A model generated the notes under the pieces. That model saw only the letters and a program-made list of their open reading frames with translations, was not told the origin of the DNA and searched no databases. A program made the position numbers and the translations under genes. A stretch of 36,490 nt of DNA from Flavobacteriaceae bacterium (GTDB lineage: Bacteria > Bacteroidota > Bacteroidia > Flavobacteriales > Flavobacteriaceae), in contig JAHEHE010000020.1 in NCBI GenBank assembly GCA_024644725.1, positions 1 to 36,490 on the forward strand. The letters are read 5' to 3'. Shown piece after piece: positions 14,622-22,603 of this stretch. Position 1 is the first letter of the stretch. Every line of letters starts with the position of its first letter.

Positions 14622-15593
14622 ATGGCGAAGGTAAAATATTACTACGATTCCGACACCCTGTCCTACCGGAAGATCGAGCTTAGAAAGCGCGACAAATTCA
14701 GGCGGCTGATGGTTTTTATGGTGGCTTCGGCTCTCATGGGCGGACTCATGGTTCTGATCATGTACCAGTTCGTTGAATCCCCCCGTCAGAAAGTGCTGAA
14801 AAGGGAGTTGGCGAACATGCAGCTTCACTACGAGCTGATCGAGAAAAAGATGGCCCAGGCCGAGGAGGTTCTGGAGGACATTCAGAAGCGCGACAACAAC
14901 ATTTACCGGATCTATTTTGAAGCCAACCCCATTCCCGAAGAACAGCGAAAGGCCGGATTTGGAGGGGTGAACCGTTATAAATCGCTGGAGGGTTTTGACA
15001 ATTCCCAGATGATCATCCAGGCGACAAAAGACCTCGACATCTTGTCCAAGCAGCTTTATGTCCAGTCGAAATCACTCGACGAGATCATCAACCTGGCGAG
15101 AGACAAGGAGGAGCTCCTGGCCTCGATACCCGCGATTCAACCGGTGAGCAGACAGGATCTGACACGTATGGCCTCCGGTTACGGCTGGCGCTTGGATCCA
15201 TTCACCAAGGCGAGAAAGTTTCACAAAGGCATGGATTTCACCAGCCCCAGGGGCACTCCGATTTACGCCACAGGCGATGGAAGGGTTATAAGAAGAGATA
15301 ATAGTGCCTCAGGGTATGGAAAGCACGTGCGCATTGATCACGGTTTCGGCTATGTCACCTTGTACGCCCACTTGTCCAAGTACAACGTGAAACGCGGACA
15401 ACGCGTCAAGCGCGGGGATCTCATTGGCTATGTCGGAAGCACAGGTCGATCTCAGGCACCTCACCTCCATTACGAGGTGCGCTACAATGAAAATGCGGTG
15501 AATCCGATAAACTTTTACTACGGGGACCTCTCACCGGAAGAGTTCCGCGAAATGTTACGAATGGCTTCTCAGGAAGGACAATCTCTCGACTAA
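14622..15593 (+). CDS. Membrane-anchored M23 peptidase (peptidoglycan hydrolase type)
   Basis: A 323-residue type II membrane protein. A short cytoplasmic basic N-terminus is followed by one transmembrane helix (about 29-49), a periplasmic coiled coil (about 53-90) and a C-terminal M23 lysostaphin-like domain (about 185-300). Zinc-site motifs are H-K-G-M-D (His and Asp) and H-L-H-Y-E. The typical Y-A-H-L-S-K-Y and G-Y-V-G-S-T-G-R-S are present, so the domain looks catalytically intact. Such proteins cut peptide cross-links in peptidoglycan or activate cell-division amidases. It is coupled to the MerR gene by a one-base stop/start overlap, the order commonly seen in Flavobacteriia next to alaS. 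Confidence 0.92.
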   Translation: MAKVKYYYDSDTLSYRKIELRKRDKFRRLMVFMVASALMGGLMVLIMYQFVESPRQKVLKRELANMQLHYELIEKKMAQAEEVLEDIQKRDNNIYRIYFEANPIPEEQRKAGFGGVNRYKSLEGFDNSQMIIQATKDLDILSKQLYVQSKSLDEIINLARDKEELLASIPAIQPVSRQDLTRMASGYGWRLDPFTKARKFHKGMDFTSPRGTPIYATGDGRVIRRDNSASGYGKHVRIDHGFGYVTLYAHLSKYNVKRGQRVKRGDLIGYVGSTGRSQAPHLHYEVRYNENAVNPINFYYGDLSPEEFREMLRMASQEGQSLD

Positions 15594-15922
15594 TGCAAAT
15601 AGACCTGCCAGAAAAACGATATTACAGGATTGGTGAAGTTGCCAAGGCCTTTGACGTGAATACCTCCCTGATTCGCTTTTGGGAAAATGAATTCGACGTG
15701 CTGAAACCCAAAAAGAACAAGAAAGGGAACCGGCTCTTTACACAAGAGGACCTGAAGAACCTCCAGATGATCTATTTTCTGGTCAAGGAAAAGGGCTTTA
15801 CCCTTGAAGGGGCGAAGAAGAAATTGAAAGAGAACCCAGGTAGCCTTTACGCCAAACACGACCTGATCCTCAGGCTCGAGGAGATAAAAAATGAATTAAT
15901 TCAAATTAAAAACGAACTTTAA
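15593..15922 (+). CDS. MerR family transcriptional regulator
   Basis: A 109-residue regulator with an N-terminal winged helix: Y-Y-R-I-G-E-V-A-K-A-F-D-V (10-22), S-L-I-R-F-W-E-N-E-F (25-34), and the wing K-K-N-K-K-G-N-R-L-F (37-46). A helical dimerisation segment follows. There is no C-terminal effector domain and no Cys metal site, so a metal-sensing role is unlikely. The ATG overlaps the stop of the M23 gene by one base, suggesting it controls cell-wall functions or the operon itself. It is followed 12 bases later by lemA. Confidence 0.9.
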   Translation: MQIDLPEKRYYRIGEVAKAFDVNTSLIRFWENEFDVLKPKKNKKGNRLFTQEDLKNLQMIYFLVKEKGFTLEGAKKKLKENPGSLYAKHDLILRLEEIKNELIQIKNEL

Positions 15923-15934
15923 ATTTTACCAATC

Positions 15935-16525
15935 ATGAAAAAGTGGCTCCCATTAATCATTATCGTTGTCATCCTGATCGGAATCTTCCGGTGGGGCGTA
16001 GGGCTGAACAATACCATGGTCGAGAAGCAGGAAACGGCGCGCACCCAGTGGGCCAATGTCGAGAGTGCCTATCAGCGCAGATCCGACCTGATCCCAAACC
16101 TGGTCAGTACGGTCAAGGGCTATGCGGATTTTGAAAAGGAAACCCTTGAGGGCGTCATTCAAGCCCGGGCCAATGCGACAAAAACAACCATTGATCCTAG
16201 TAATATCACTCCGGAGCAAATGGCCCAATTTCAGGAGTCACAGAATTCCCTGACAGGTGCGCTCAGCCGTCTGATGGTCGTTGTTGAAAGATATCCCGAC
16301 CTGAAGGCCAATCAGAATTTCCTCGAATTGCAAAGTCAGTTGGAAGGCACCGAGAATCGCATCAACGTTGAGCGCAACCGGTTCAACACGGTGGCAAAAG
16401 ACTACAATATTTACATCAAGAAATTTCCGGCCAGTGTGGTCGCAGGATTCCTGAATTTTGACGAGATGGCTCTGTTCCAGGCGGCACCCGGAAGCGAGCA
16501 GGCACCCGAAGTGAACTTTGATTGA
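15935..16525 (+). CDS. LemA family protein
   Basis: A 196-residue protein with one N-terminal transmembrane helix (about 4-20) and the LemA four-helix body. Diagnostic segments are W-A-N-V-E-S-A-Y-Q-R-R-S-D-L-I-P-N-L-V (39-57), Y-P-D-L-K-A-N-Q-N-F-L-E-L-Q-S-Q-L-E-G-T-E-N-R-I, and the end F-P-A-S-V-V-A-G-F-L-N-F. The function of LemA in most bacteria is unknown. It is often next to TPM-domain proteins, as here (39 bases downstream), which suggests they work together at the membrane. Confidence 0.95.
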   Translation: MKKWLPLIIIVVILIGIFRWGVGLNNTMVEKQETARTQWANVESAYQRRSDLIPNLVSTVKGYADFEKETLEGVIQARANATKTTIDPSNITPEQMAQFQESQNSLTGALSRLMVVVERYPDLKANQNFLELQSQLEGTENRINVERNRFNTVAKDYNIYIKKFPASVVAGFLNFDEMALFQAAPGSEQAPEVNFD

Positions 16526-16564
16526 AGGAAATCGATGAATCGAAACCCTAAAACAGACTAGATC

Positions 16565-17002
16565 TTGGAAGTAGAGGCATTTTTGACGGCAGAAGAGGAG
16601 CAAGGCATCATAGAAGCGATCATTGAGGCCGAGAACCATACTTCGGGAGAGATTCGGGTTCACCTGGAAAAAGCCCTAGACAAAGATCCGATTCAAAGGG
16701 CCGAAGAAGTCTTCTTTTTCCTGGGCATGGACCGAACCAAGAATCAGAACGGCATTCTCTTTTATGTCGCGGTCGATGACCATCGATTTGCTGTCATTGG
16801 AGACAAGGGGATCGACAAGGTTGTACCCGACGATTTTTGGGGGAGCATCCGGGATGAGGTCATCACCGAATTCAAGTTGGGCAAATACGCCAAAGGTCTT
16901 GTTCAGGGTGTTTTGCATGCCGGAGAGAAACTCAAAGAGTTCTTCCCCGTCGATGACGCCGACCAGAACGAGCTGCCGGATTCGATTTCCAAGAATCACT
17001 AG
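16565..17002 (+). CDS. TPM domain protein, TTG start
   Basis: A 145-residue TPM (TLP18.3/Psb32/MOLO-1) domain protein without signal peptide or membrane segment. Family blocks are T-S-G-E-I-R-V-H-L-E (26-35), N-G-I-L-F-Y-V-A-V-D-D-H-R-F-A-V-I-G-D-K-G-I-D (62-84) and F-W-x-S-I-R-D. The start must be TTG at 16565. The only upstream in-frame ATG (16535) is cut off by TAG at 16559-16561, and the next in-frame ATG lies inside the conserved domain. The TTG start gives the usual short N-terminus before F-L-T-A-E-E-E. It is probably co-transcribed with lemA. Function of TPM domains in such pairs is unknown. Confidence 0.85.
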   Translation: MEVEAFLTAEEEQGIIEAIIEAENHTSGEIRVHLEKALDKDPIQRAEEVFFFLGMDRTKNQNGILFYVAVDDHRFAVIGDKGIDKVVPDDFWGSIRDEVITEFKLGKYAKGLVQGVLHAGEKLKEFFPVDDADQNELPDSISKNH

Positions 17003-17031
17003 ATGAAGTTCCAAAGGGCAAAAGTATTTCG

Positions 17032-17039
17032 TATTTTTG
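17032..17039 (+). promoter_or_regulatory. -7 element of the 2Fe-2S oxidoreductase gene
   Basis: TATTTTTG fits TAnnTTTG, 24 bases before ATG 17064. It overlaps the in-frame TTG at 17037, so that codon cannot be the translation start. Confidence 0.55.
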
Positions 17040-17063
17040 TACGCGAAAAACTTCTACTATTTC

Positions 17064-18110
17064 ATGTCAGTATTTTATAAACTCCCTATCAAGGAAGTGA
17101 GAAGGGAAACGGTCGAGGCTGTTTCTATAGCATTTGATGTCCCTGAGGATCTCAAAGGTGAATTTGAATTTATACCCGGCCAATATGTGACGCTGCAGGC
17201 GGATCTGGATGGGAGTGTGCTGAGAAGAGCGTATTCGATCTGTTCCAAGCCCTCAAGCGGAGAATTGCGGGTATCGGTAAAGGAAGTTCCAAATGGCCGC
17301 TTTTCCCAATTTGCCAACCGAAAGCTTAAAGCTGGCGATCAGATGGAGGTTGCGGGTCCGGAGGGGAGATTCACGCTCGAGACTTCGGATGTTCCGAAAA
17401 ACTATATGGCCTTTGCGGCAGGCAGCGGGATCACCCCTGTTATTTCGATGGTTCAAACGGTTCTTGAACAGGAGCCCGACAGTCGATTTGTTCTTGTATA
17501 TGGCAACAAGTCGAAAAAGCAAACCATGTTCAGGGAGAATCTCGATGCCTTGAAAGAGACCTACGGGGATCGATTTACCCTGTATTACGTTTTTAGTCAG
17601 ATCATCAGTGACAATGCTTTTTTTGGAAGAATTGACAAAAAGCTTGTCCAGGAGATCCTGGTTAAGAATGACCCGGCTTCCTTCGATGATTTTTTCCTTT
17701 GCGGACCCGAGAAGATGATCGACACGGTCAGGGAGGAGCTGATCAAGCGAGGAGTTAAGGAAGACAGCATCAAGTTCGAGCTTTTCTCAACTTCTTCTCA
17801 CAAGATAGAGGTGAAGAAGGAACTTTCAGGCAATACGGAGATAAGCGTTATGCTTGACGACGAAGAGACTACTTTTGAGATGCGCAAGGACGAATTTGTG
17901 CTCGACGCGGCTTTGGCCAAAGGTCTTGATGCGCCTTATTCGTGCCAGGGAGGCATATGCAGCAGCTGTCTGGCTCGGGTTACAGAGGGTTCCGCGACGA
18001 TGGAGAGAAACAATATTCTGGATGAAGATGAGGTCAAAGAAGGCCTGATACTGACCTGCCAGGCGCACCCCACATCCGATGTGATCAAAATAGATTTCGA
18101 CGACGTGTAG
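17064..18110 (+). CDS. PaaE-like ferredoxin-NADP reductase with 2Fe-2S domain
   Basis: A 348-residue flavoprotein electron-transfer enzyme. The N-terminal FAD domain carries R-R-A-Y-S-I-C-S, the R-x-Y-S flavin motif. The NAD(P)H domain has A-A-G-S-G-I-T-P-V and ends in F-L-C-G-P-E-K-M-I. A C-terminal plant-type ferredoxin domain has C-Q-G-G-I-C-S-S-C (C-x4-C-x2-C) and the fourth Cys in L-T-C-Q-A. This order is that of the reductase subunit of phenylacetyl-CoA epoxidase (PaaE) and related monooxygenase reductases. No paaABCD genes are nearby, so the partner oxygenase is not known and I give no symbol. Start ATG 17064 follows a -7 element by 24 bases. Confidence 0.9.
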   Translation: MSVFYKLPIKEVRRETVEAVSIAFDVPEDLKGEFEFIPGQYVTLQADLDGSVLRRAYSICSKPSSGELRVSVKEVPNGRFSQFANRKLKAGDQMEVAGPEGRFTLETSDVPKNYMAFAAGSGITPVISMVQTVLEQEPDSRFVLVYGNKSKKQTMFRENLDALKETYGDRFTLYYVFSQIISDNAFFGRIDKKLVQEILVKNDPASFDDFFLCGPEKMIDTVREELIKRGVKEDSIKFELFSTSSHKIEVKKELSGNTEISVMLDDEETTFEMRKDEFVLDAALAKGLDAPYSCQGGICSSCLARVTEGSATMERNNILDEDEVKEGLILTCQAHPTSDVIKIDFDDV

Positions 18111-18134
18111 CGGAAGAGCCTTAAAAAAGGAGCT

Positions 18135-18812
18135 ATGATTAATGAATATCTCAATGCCATACTCTTAGGATTCGGCCTGTCCTTCATGGTCGGACCGGTT
18201 TTCTTCACTTTGTTGGAGACGAGTATAACCCGCGGTTTCAGGGCGGCTTTGAGCTTTGATTTAGGGGTGATTTTGGCAGATGTCATGTTCATTACCGTTT
18301 CCTATTACGGCAGCGTCTCCATCCTTCAAAGAATTCAAAACGACCCCCGGATCTTTCTGATCGGGGGGGTGGTGCTGATCATCTACGGAGCGTTCACCAT
18401 TTTTTACAAGAAAACCAAGAAGATAGTAACCGACAAGGAGCTGGTCGTTGTGGAGAACAACAATTACATCGGTCTCTTTTTCAAGGGATTCTTTCTCAAT
18501 TCGATCAATTTCGGGGTTCTGGCCTTTTGGCTCGCAGTGGTCCTCGCCGTAAGCTCGAATTTCATGATGGACGGGAGCAAGGTCTTTCAGTACTTTGCGG
18601 TGATGGTGACGGCCTTTCTCTGCACCGACATGATTAAAATTCTGTTGGCCAAGCAATTGAAGCGTAAAATGACACCGGTGATGATGAGAAAAATAAGGCA
18701 CACCCTGGGCGTTTTCTTTATCCTCTTTGGGATTGCCCTGGCAACCAAGCGTTATATCCCCGAAAAGACGATGGACCGGATCGATTCGGTCATAGACAAG
18801 ATGAACCCTTAA
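18135..18812 (+). CDS. LysE family exporter
   Basis: A 225-residue inner-membrane protein with about six hydrophobic segments. The N-terminal G-F-G-L-S-F-M-V-G-P-V-F-F-T-L (12-26) is the LysE/RhtB family signature, followed by the usual R-G-F-R-A-A-L-S-F-D-L-G. Members export amino acids or similar small metabolites; the substrate here is unknown. The gene begins 24 bases after the oxidoreductase stop and is probably co-transcribed. Its 3' end overlaps the convergent TPR gene by four bases, with no terminator between them. Confidence 0.88.
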   Translation: MINEYLNAILLGFGLSFMVGPVFFTLLETSITRGFRAALSFDLGVILADVMFITVSYYGSVSILQRIQNDPRIFLIGGVVLIIYGAFTIFYKKTKKIVTDKELVVVENNNYIGLFFKGFFLNSINFGVLAFWLAVVLAVSSNFMMDGSKVFQYFAVMVTAFLCTDMIKILLAKQLKRKMTPVMMRKIRHTLGVFFILFGIALATKRYIPEKTMDRIDSVIDKMNP

Positions 18813-19663
18813 TTCTTCTCGACTTTCAGGTTGTATTTGTCGGCAACTTTGTGAAACAAATCCAGGCGGTCCTTGTTCTGAAGGTCCTTGTACATATAAC
18901 CGATCTTTTTGGCCGCGTCGGCTCTGTAAGGTGAATTCTGAGCTGTGTAAATGGTATAGGCGTGAATCAAGTTATCCAGACCCTTTTCTTCCTGGTTCTG
19001 GGTATACTGGATCAGACCCAGCCCGTAATAGCCTTCGGGATCACCCGAATAGACCTCGATGAATTTCTCATAGTGTTTCATCGCCTCCTTGTATTGCTCA
19101 TTGAGATTGCAGGTGATGGCGATGTTGAGCAAAGGCAGTCTCCCTTTGTCATAGATTTCCAATGACTTCTCATAGGCGGCAATGGCCTCATCGTATTGTT
19201 TCATCTTGCGATAGCTGATGCCGAGATTGTCCCAGGCAAAGGCAAACTGTTCGTCGATGGAAACGGCCTTTTTGAATTTTTCAACAGCACTTTCCACATC
19301 CCCTTCCTGGAGATATTCCATTCCGTCGTCATAGGCCAGCTGGGCCAACACGTTTTCGGAATAGGAATGCTTGAATTTTCTGTTTTCCGAAAATGCCAGC
19401 TCCTTCAATGGCCCACAACTTTGGACCAAAACCGACTCCACCTGTTTGAAGCGGTCGACTTTTACTTCCTCACCGTCTTTGAACACAGCCAGGGAGCCTT
19501 TGATGCACTTTTGGATCTCGTCATTCTTGTTCTCGGCACCTGATTCGATGCTGGCAATGCATTTGCACGCGTCTTCTGAGGCGGCGATCAACTCATCGGA
19601 AGCCGTGTTTTGGGCATAACCCGCAAGGGTGCCTAATATCAATAGGTATTTAAGTAGTTTCAA
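18809..19663 (-). CDS. Exported TPR protein, TTG start
   Basis: A 284-residue protein with a signal peptide (about 1-17, L-A-G-Y-A-Q). The first 90 residues contain four Cys in the pattern C-K-C, K-C-I-K-G and S-C-G-P, which suggests disulfides in the periplasm. Three or more tetratricopeptide repeats follow from about residue 108 (A-Y-D-D-G-M-E-Y-L-Q-E-G-D, A-W-D-N-L-G-I-S-Y-R, Y-Y-G-L-G-L-I-Q-Y). TPR domains bind partner proteins; the partner is unknown. The start is TTG at 19663, since an in-frame TAA lies just upstream and no ATG is available. It follows dut by 17 bases on the same strand. Confidence 0.85.
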   Translation of the reverse strand: MKLLKYLLILGTLAGYAQNTASDELIAASEDACKCIASIESGAENKNDEIQKCIKGSLAVFKDGEEVKVDRFKQVESVLVQSCGPLKELAFSENRKFKHSYSENVLAQLAYDDGMEYLQEGDVESAVEKFKKAVSIDEQFAFAWDNLGISYRKMKQYDEAIAAYEKSLEIYDKGRLPLLNIAITCNLNEQYKEAMKHYEKFIEVYSGDPEGYYGLGLIQYTQNQEEKGLDNLIHAYTIYTAQNSPYRADAAKKIGYMYKDLQNKDRLDLFHKVADKYNLKVEKN

Positions 19664-19680
19664 AAGAAGGATCTTTTATA

Positions 19681-20121
19681 TTAAATTCCAGTACTGCCAA
19701 ATCCGCCTTGTCCGCGTTTGGTTTCATCTAGAACGTCAACTTCCTCCCATTTAGTATGTACATAGGCGGCAATTACCATTTGAGCGATACGATCCCCATC
19801 ATTGATCGTGAAGCTGTCGTTGGAGAGATTGGCCAGGATCACCCCGATTTCACCGCGGTAGTCTGCGTCGATGGTTCCGGGTGCGTTGAGCACCGTAATA
19901 CCGAATTTCGCCGCCAGTCCGCTTCTGGGTCTTACCTGGGCCTCGTAGCCCGGCGGCAAGGCGATAAACAGCCCGGTCTTCAGGATCATTCGTTGCAGGG
20001 GCTTCAGTGTCACAGGTCCTTCGAGATTGGCGCGCAGGTCCATGCCGGCCGAGGCAGCTGTCTCATAGCTCGGCGTCGCGTGTTTCGACTTGTTGATGAT
20101 TTTTACATTTATGCTTTCCAT
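19681..20121 (-). CDS. dut: dUTP diphosphatase
   Basis: A 146-residue trimeric dUTPase that hydrolyses dUTP to dUMP, keeping uracil out of DNA and supplying dTMP synthesis. All five motifs are seen: A-G-M-D-L-R-A (25-31), P-R-S-G-L-A (65-70), [11 protein letters not shown] (82-92), G-D-R-I-A-Q-M-V (109-116) and the C-terminal [10 protein letters not shown]. Its ATG lies 13 bases inside the 3' end of the flippase gene, so the two are tightly coupled. Confidence 0.97.
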   Translation of the reverse strand: MESINVKIINKSKHATPSYETAASAGMDLRANLEGPVTLKPLQRMILKTGLFIALPPGYEAQVRPRSGLAAKFGITVLNAPGTIDADYRGEIGVILANLSNDSFTINDGDRIAQMVIAAYVHTKWEEVDVLDETKRGQGGFGSTGI

Positions 20122-21563
20122 ATTTCACGTATTTCATTTTTTTGATTCCAATAAGCATATCCGATAAAGAGAATCGTAAGGGCTACTGATATCAGGTAAT
20201 TCCCCCTGAAAAACACGAATGACAAATAAGATAGCCCTGTGGCAAGCAACAGCAGCAGACCCGACTTTTTCAGGGTATAGGGTATCGGGTAGTATTTGCG
20301 TCCGAAAAAGTAACTCAACAGCACCATGGTGAGATAAGCGGCCAGGGTCGCCCAGGCAGAGGCCATGATTCCCAGGACCGGGATTAGCGCCAGGTTGAGA
20401 GCCAGGGTGATCATCGCCCCAGCCAGGGAAAAATACATGCCGTAGCGCGTTTTATCGGTGAGCTTGAACCAGATTGACAAATTGTAATAGATCCCCAGGA
20501 AGAGGTTGGCCAGCAAGATCACCGGCACGATCATAAGGGCAGCAAAGTATTCTTCCTTGCCAAGCAGCAACCCGGCAAACAGGTCAATAAAGCCCACGAC
20601 GATCAGCATGAACAGCGCTCCGAATATCAGGAACCAGGTCATGATTCGGGCGTAGGTGTCTTTTGCGTTTTTCTTGTCGGCCTGGTTGAAGAAAAACGGT
20701 TCTGCGCCCAGTTTGAAAGCCAGGATGTAAAGGGTCATGAATACGCCCAATTTGTAACAGGCCGCGTAGACCCCCATTTCCTCTTTTCCAAAATAGTGCT
20801 CCAAAAGGAGCTTGTCGAGGTTTTCATTGGTGACATAGGCGATGCTGCTGATCATGATGGGCAGTCCGTACATGAGCATGCGGCCGAGCAGCCTCCGGTC
20901 GAAGGTCATTTGGAACTTCAAAAGGGTTGGCAATAGCAGCAAAAAGGTTGCGGCACTGGCCAGCAAATTCGCCACAAAGATGTACAGTACCAGGGGGTGT
21001 TCCGAGAATCCGCTTGCAACGAATTTGGGCACGTAGCCTCCCTGGCCCATCACGTAGGGCACGTACCAGAGGAAATACAGGTTGAAAAAGGCGTAGATCA
21101 GGATGTTCATGACCTTGAAAAACATAAAACGGATCGGCCGGTTGGTGACCCGGAGGTAGGCATAGGGAAGAACGACCAGCGTGTCAAGGGTCGTCACCGC
21201 AATGAGTATCTTAAGGTAAAGAGGATCTGAGAATCCGAAGTAGTATGTCAGTTCATCCGAATAGGAATACATCAATCCGAAAAACAGTAGGGTGGTGGTC
21301 AGTAAGCTGATAAAGCTTGTCGAAACGACTTTTCCCTTTTCTTTTTCCTTGGTGAAAAACCGGAAGAAAGCCGTCTCCATGCCATACGTCAGCAGGGCGT
21401 TGAAGTAGGCGGCATATACGAAATAGATGGTGTTCTCGGCATATTTTTCAGAAGCCAGGGTGTTGGTGTGCAGCTTGACCAGGACAATATTGACGGCCCG
21501 CGGCAGCACCGCGGCTATTCCGTAAATGATGGTGTCTTTAAAAAAACGGTTGATGGCGTTCAA
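20109..21563 (-). CDS. Wzx-type polysaccharide flippase (MOP superfamily), TTG start
   Basis: A 484-residue integral membrane protein with about 14 hydrophobic segments, of the polysaccharide export/O-antigen flippase type. It opens with [14 protein letters not shown], the usual start of this flavobacterial group. It moves lipid-linked sugars across the inner membrane; the cargo is unknown. No ATG is available. The open frame could begin at TTG 21593, but that codon lies inside a -7 element (21591-21598), so transcription starts after it. TTG at 21563 is the best start and gives the family's normal N-terminus. It heads the flippase-dut-TPR unit. Confidence 0.85.
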   Translation of the reverse strand: MNAINRFFKDTIIYGIAAVLPRAVNIVLVKLHTNTLASEKYAENTIYFVYAAYFNALLTYGMETAFFRFFTKEKEKGKVVSTSFISLLTTTLLFFGLMYSYSDELTYYFGFSDPLYLKILIAVTTLDTLVVLPYAYLRVTNRPIRFMFFKVMNILIYAFFNLYFLWYVPYVMGQGGYVPKFVASGFSEHPLVLYIFVANLLASAATFLLLLPTLLKFQMTFDRRLLGRMLMYGLPIMISSIAYVTNENLDKLLLEHYFGKEEMGVYAACYKLGVFMTLYILAFKLGAEPFFFNQADKKNAKDTYARIMTWFLIFGALFMLIVVGFIDLFAGLLLGKEEYFAALMIVPVILLANLFLGIYYNLSIWFKLTDKTRYGMYFSLAGAMITLALNLALIPVLGIMASAWATLAAYLTMVLLSYFFGRKYYPIPYTLKKSGLLLLLATGLSYLSFVFFRGNYLISVALTILFIGYAYWNQKNEIREIWKA

Positions 21564-21590
21564 GATGCGCTCATTGAGAATCCTTCCGAA

Positions 21591-21598
21591 CAAAAATA
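21591..21598 (-). promoter_or_regulatory. -7 element of the flippase-dut-TPR operon
   Basis: TATTTTTG on the minus strand fits TAnnTTTG. It follows the rpmA terminator, as expected for an independent transcription unit, and helps fix the flippase start at 21563. Confidence 0.55.
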
Positions 21599-21643
21599 TA
21601 ATTTATGGGCAACAATGGAAGTTCCGGATCGATTTTCTTTGAA

Positions 21644-21674
21644 CAAAAAAAAGCCCCGGTACAAACCGGGGCCT
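21644..21674 (-). terminator. Terminator of rplU-rpmA
   Basis: GCCCCGG (21653-21659) pairs with CCGGGGC (21666-21672). On the minus strand the stem is followed by eight T. It lies 37 bases after the rpmA stop. Confidence 0.92.
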
Positions 21675-21710
21675 TTCAAATCAAGATTCTGAATCTTGTA
21701 TCCGTCTTGC

Positions 21711-21971
21711 TTATGCCTCAATAGGGACTATTGAAACGTAAGATTTGTTGTCTTTTTTCTTTGAGAATTTAACGATCCCGTCTACCTGGGCGTGCAACGT
21801 GTGGTCTTTGCCCATGTACACATTTTCTCCGGGATAGTGCTTTGTTCCTCGTTGACGAACAAGAATGTTGCCTGCAATGGCACCTTGTCCTCCGAAGATC
21901 TTCACTCCGAGTCGTTTCGATTCTGATTCTCTACCGTTCTTAGAACTACCTACACCTTTCTTATGAGCCAT
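21711..21971 (-). CDS. rpmA: 50S ribosomal protein L27 (bL27)
   Basis: An 86-residue large-subunit protein beginning [14 protein letters not shown], the conserved N-terminus that reaches the peptidyl-transferase centre. No N-terminal extension is present, so it is not the pre-cleaved firmicute form. The [12 protein letters not shown] segment is typical. It follows rplU by 22 bases and is followed by a strong terminator. Confidence 0.98.
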   Translation of the reverse strand: MAHKKGVGSSKNGRESESKRLGVKIFGGQGAIAGNILVRQRGTKHYPGENVYMGKDHTLHAQVDGIVKFSKKKDNKSYVSIVPIEA

Positions 21972-21993
21972 GATCTACTTTTTTAAAGGTTAA

Positions 21994-22515
21994 TTATTTC
22001 TTAGGGGTTTCCTTTTTTGCCTCAGTCGCTTTCTTAGCTGCCGGTTTCTTGGCCGCTGGCTTCTTTGCAGCAGCTTTTGGGGCTGCTTTTTTAGCCGCAG
22101 GCTTTTTCGCAGCAGCCTCTTTCTTGGCTGGCGCTTCTTTTTTAGCTGGTGCTTCTTTCTTGGCAGCCGTCTCCTTTTTAGCTTCTGCCTTCTTTGCAGG
22201 AGCTTTCTTGGTTGAGATGCCGTCAATCTGGATCTCGGTCAGGAACTGACGGTGACCGTTTTTCACCTTGTACCCTTTTCTTCTTTTTTTCTTGAATACG
22301 ATAACCTTGTCACCTTTGAGGTGTCCAAGAATCTTTGCAGATACTTCTGCATTTTCTATAACCGGGGCGCCAATGGTCACTTTGCCGTCATCCAGAAGAA
22401 GAACCTTGTCAAAAGTAACTTTTGACCCTTCCTTGCCTTCCAAACGATGAACAAAAACCTTTTGGTCTTTCGCAACTTTAAATTGCTGCCCTGCTATCTC
22501 TACAATTGCATACAT
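21994..22515 (-). CDS. rplU: 50S ribosomal protein L21 (bL21) with long Lys/Ala tail
   Basis: A 173-residue protein. Residues 1-103 are a normal bL21 (starts [14 protein letters not shown], contains [15 protein letters not shown] and ends F-L-T-E-I-Q-I). About 70 more residues follow, almost entirely Lys, Ala, Pro and Glu in repeats such as K-K-E-A-P-A and K-K-P-A-A, resembling a histone H1 tail. It binds 23S rRNA in the large subunit; the tail is probably disordered. Start ATG 22515, preceded by a -7 element at 22568-22575. Confidence 0.97.
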   Translation of the reverse strand: MYAIVEIAGQQFKVAKDQKVFVHRLEGKEGSKVTFDKVLLLDDGKVTIGAPVIENAEVSAKILGHLKGDKVIVFKKKRRKGYKVKNGHRQFLTEIQIDGISTKKAPAKKAEAKKETAAKKEAPAKKEAPAKKEAAAKKPAAKKAAPKAAAKKPAAKKPAAKKATEAKKETPKK

Positions 22516-22567
22516 GACACTAATGTTTTTGCTATTACTTAATTATGCCTTTCTGATTAGGCGGGTG

Positions 22568-22575
22568 CAAATATA
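22568..22575 (-). promoter_or_regulatory. -7 element of rplU-rpmA
   Basis: TATATTTG on the minus strand fits TAnnTTTG and lies 52 bases before the rplU ATG, after the end of the EamA transporter gene. Confidence 0.6.
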
Positions 22576-22603
22576 CATCTTTTTCTTTGATATGGAAAAC
22601 TTT

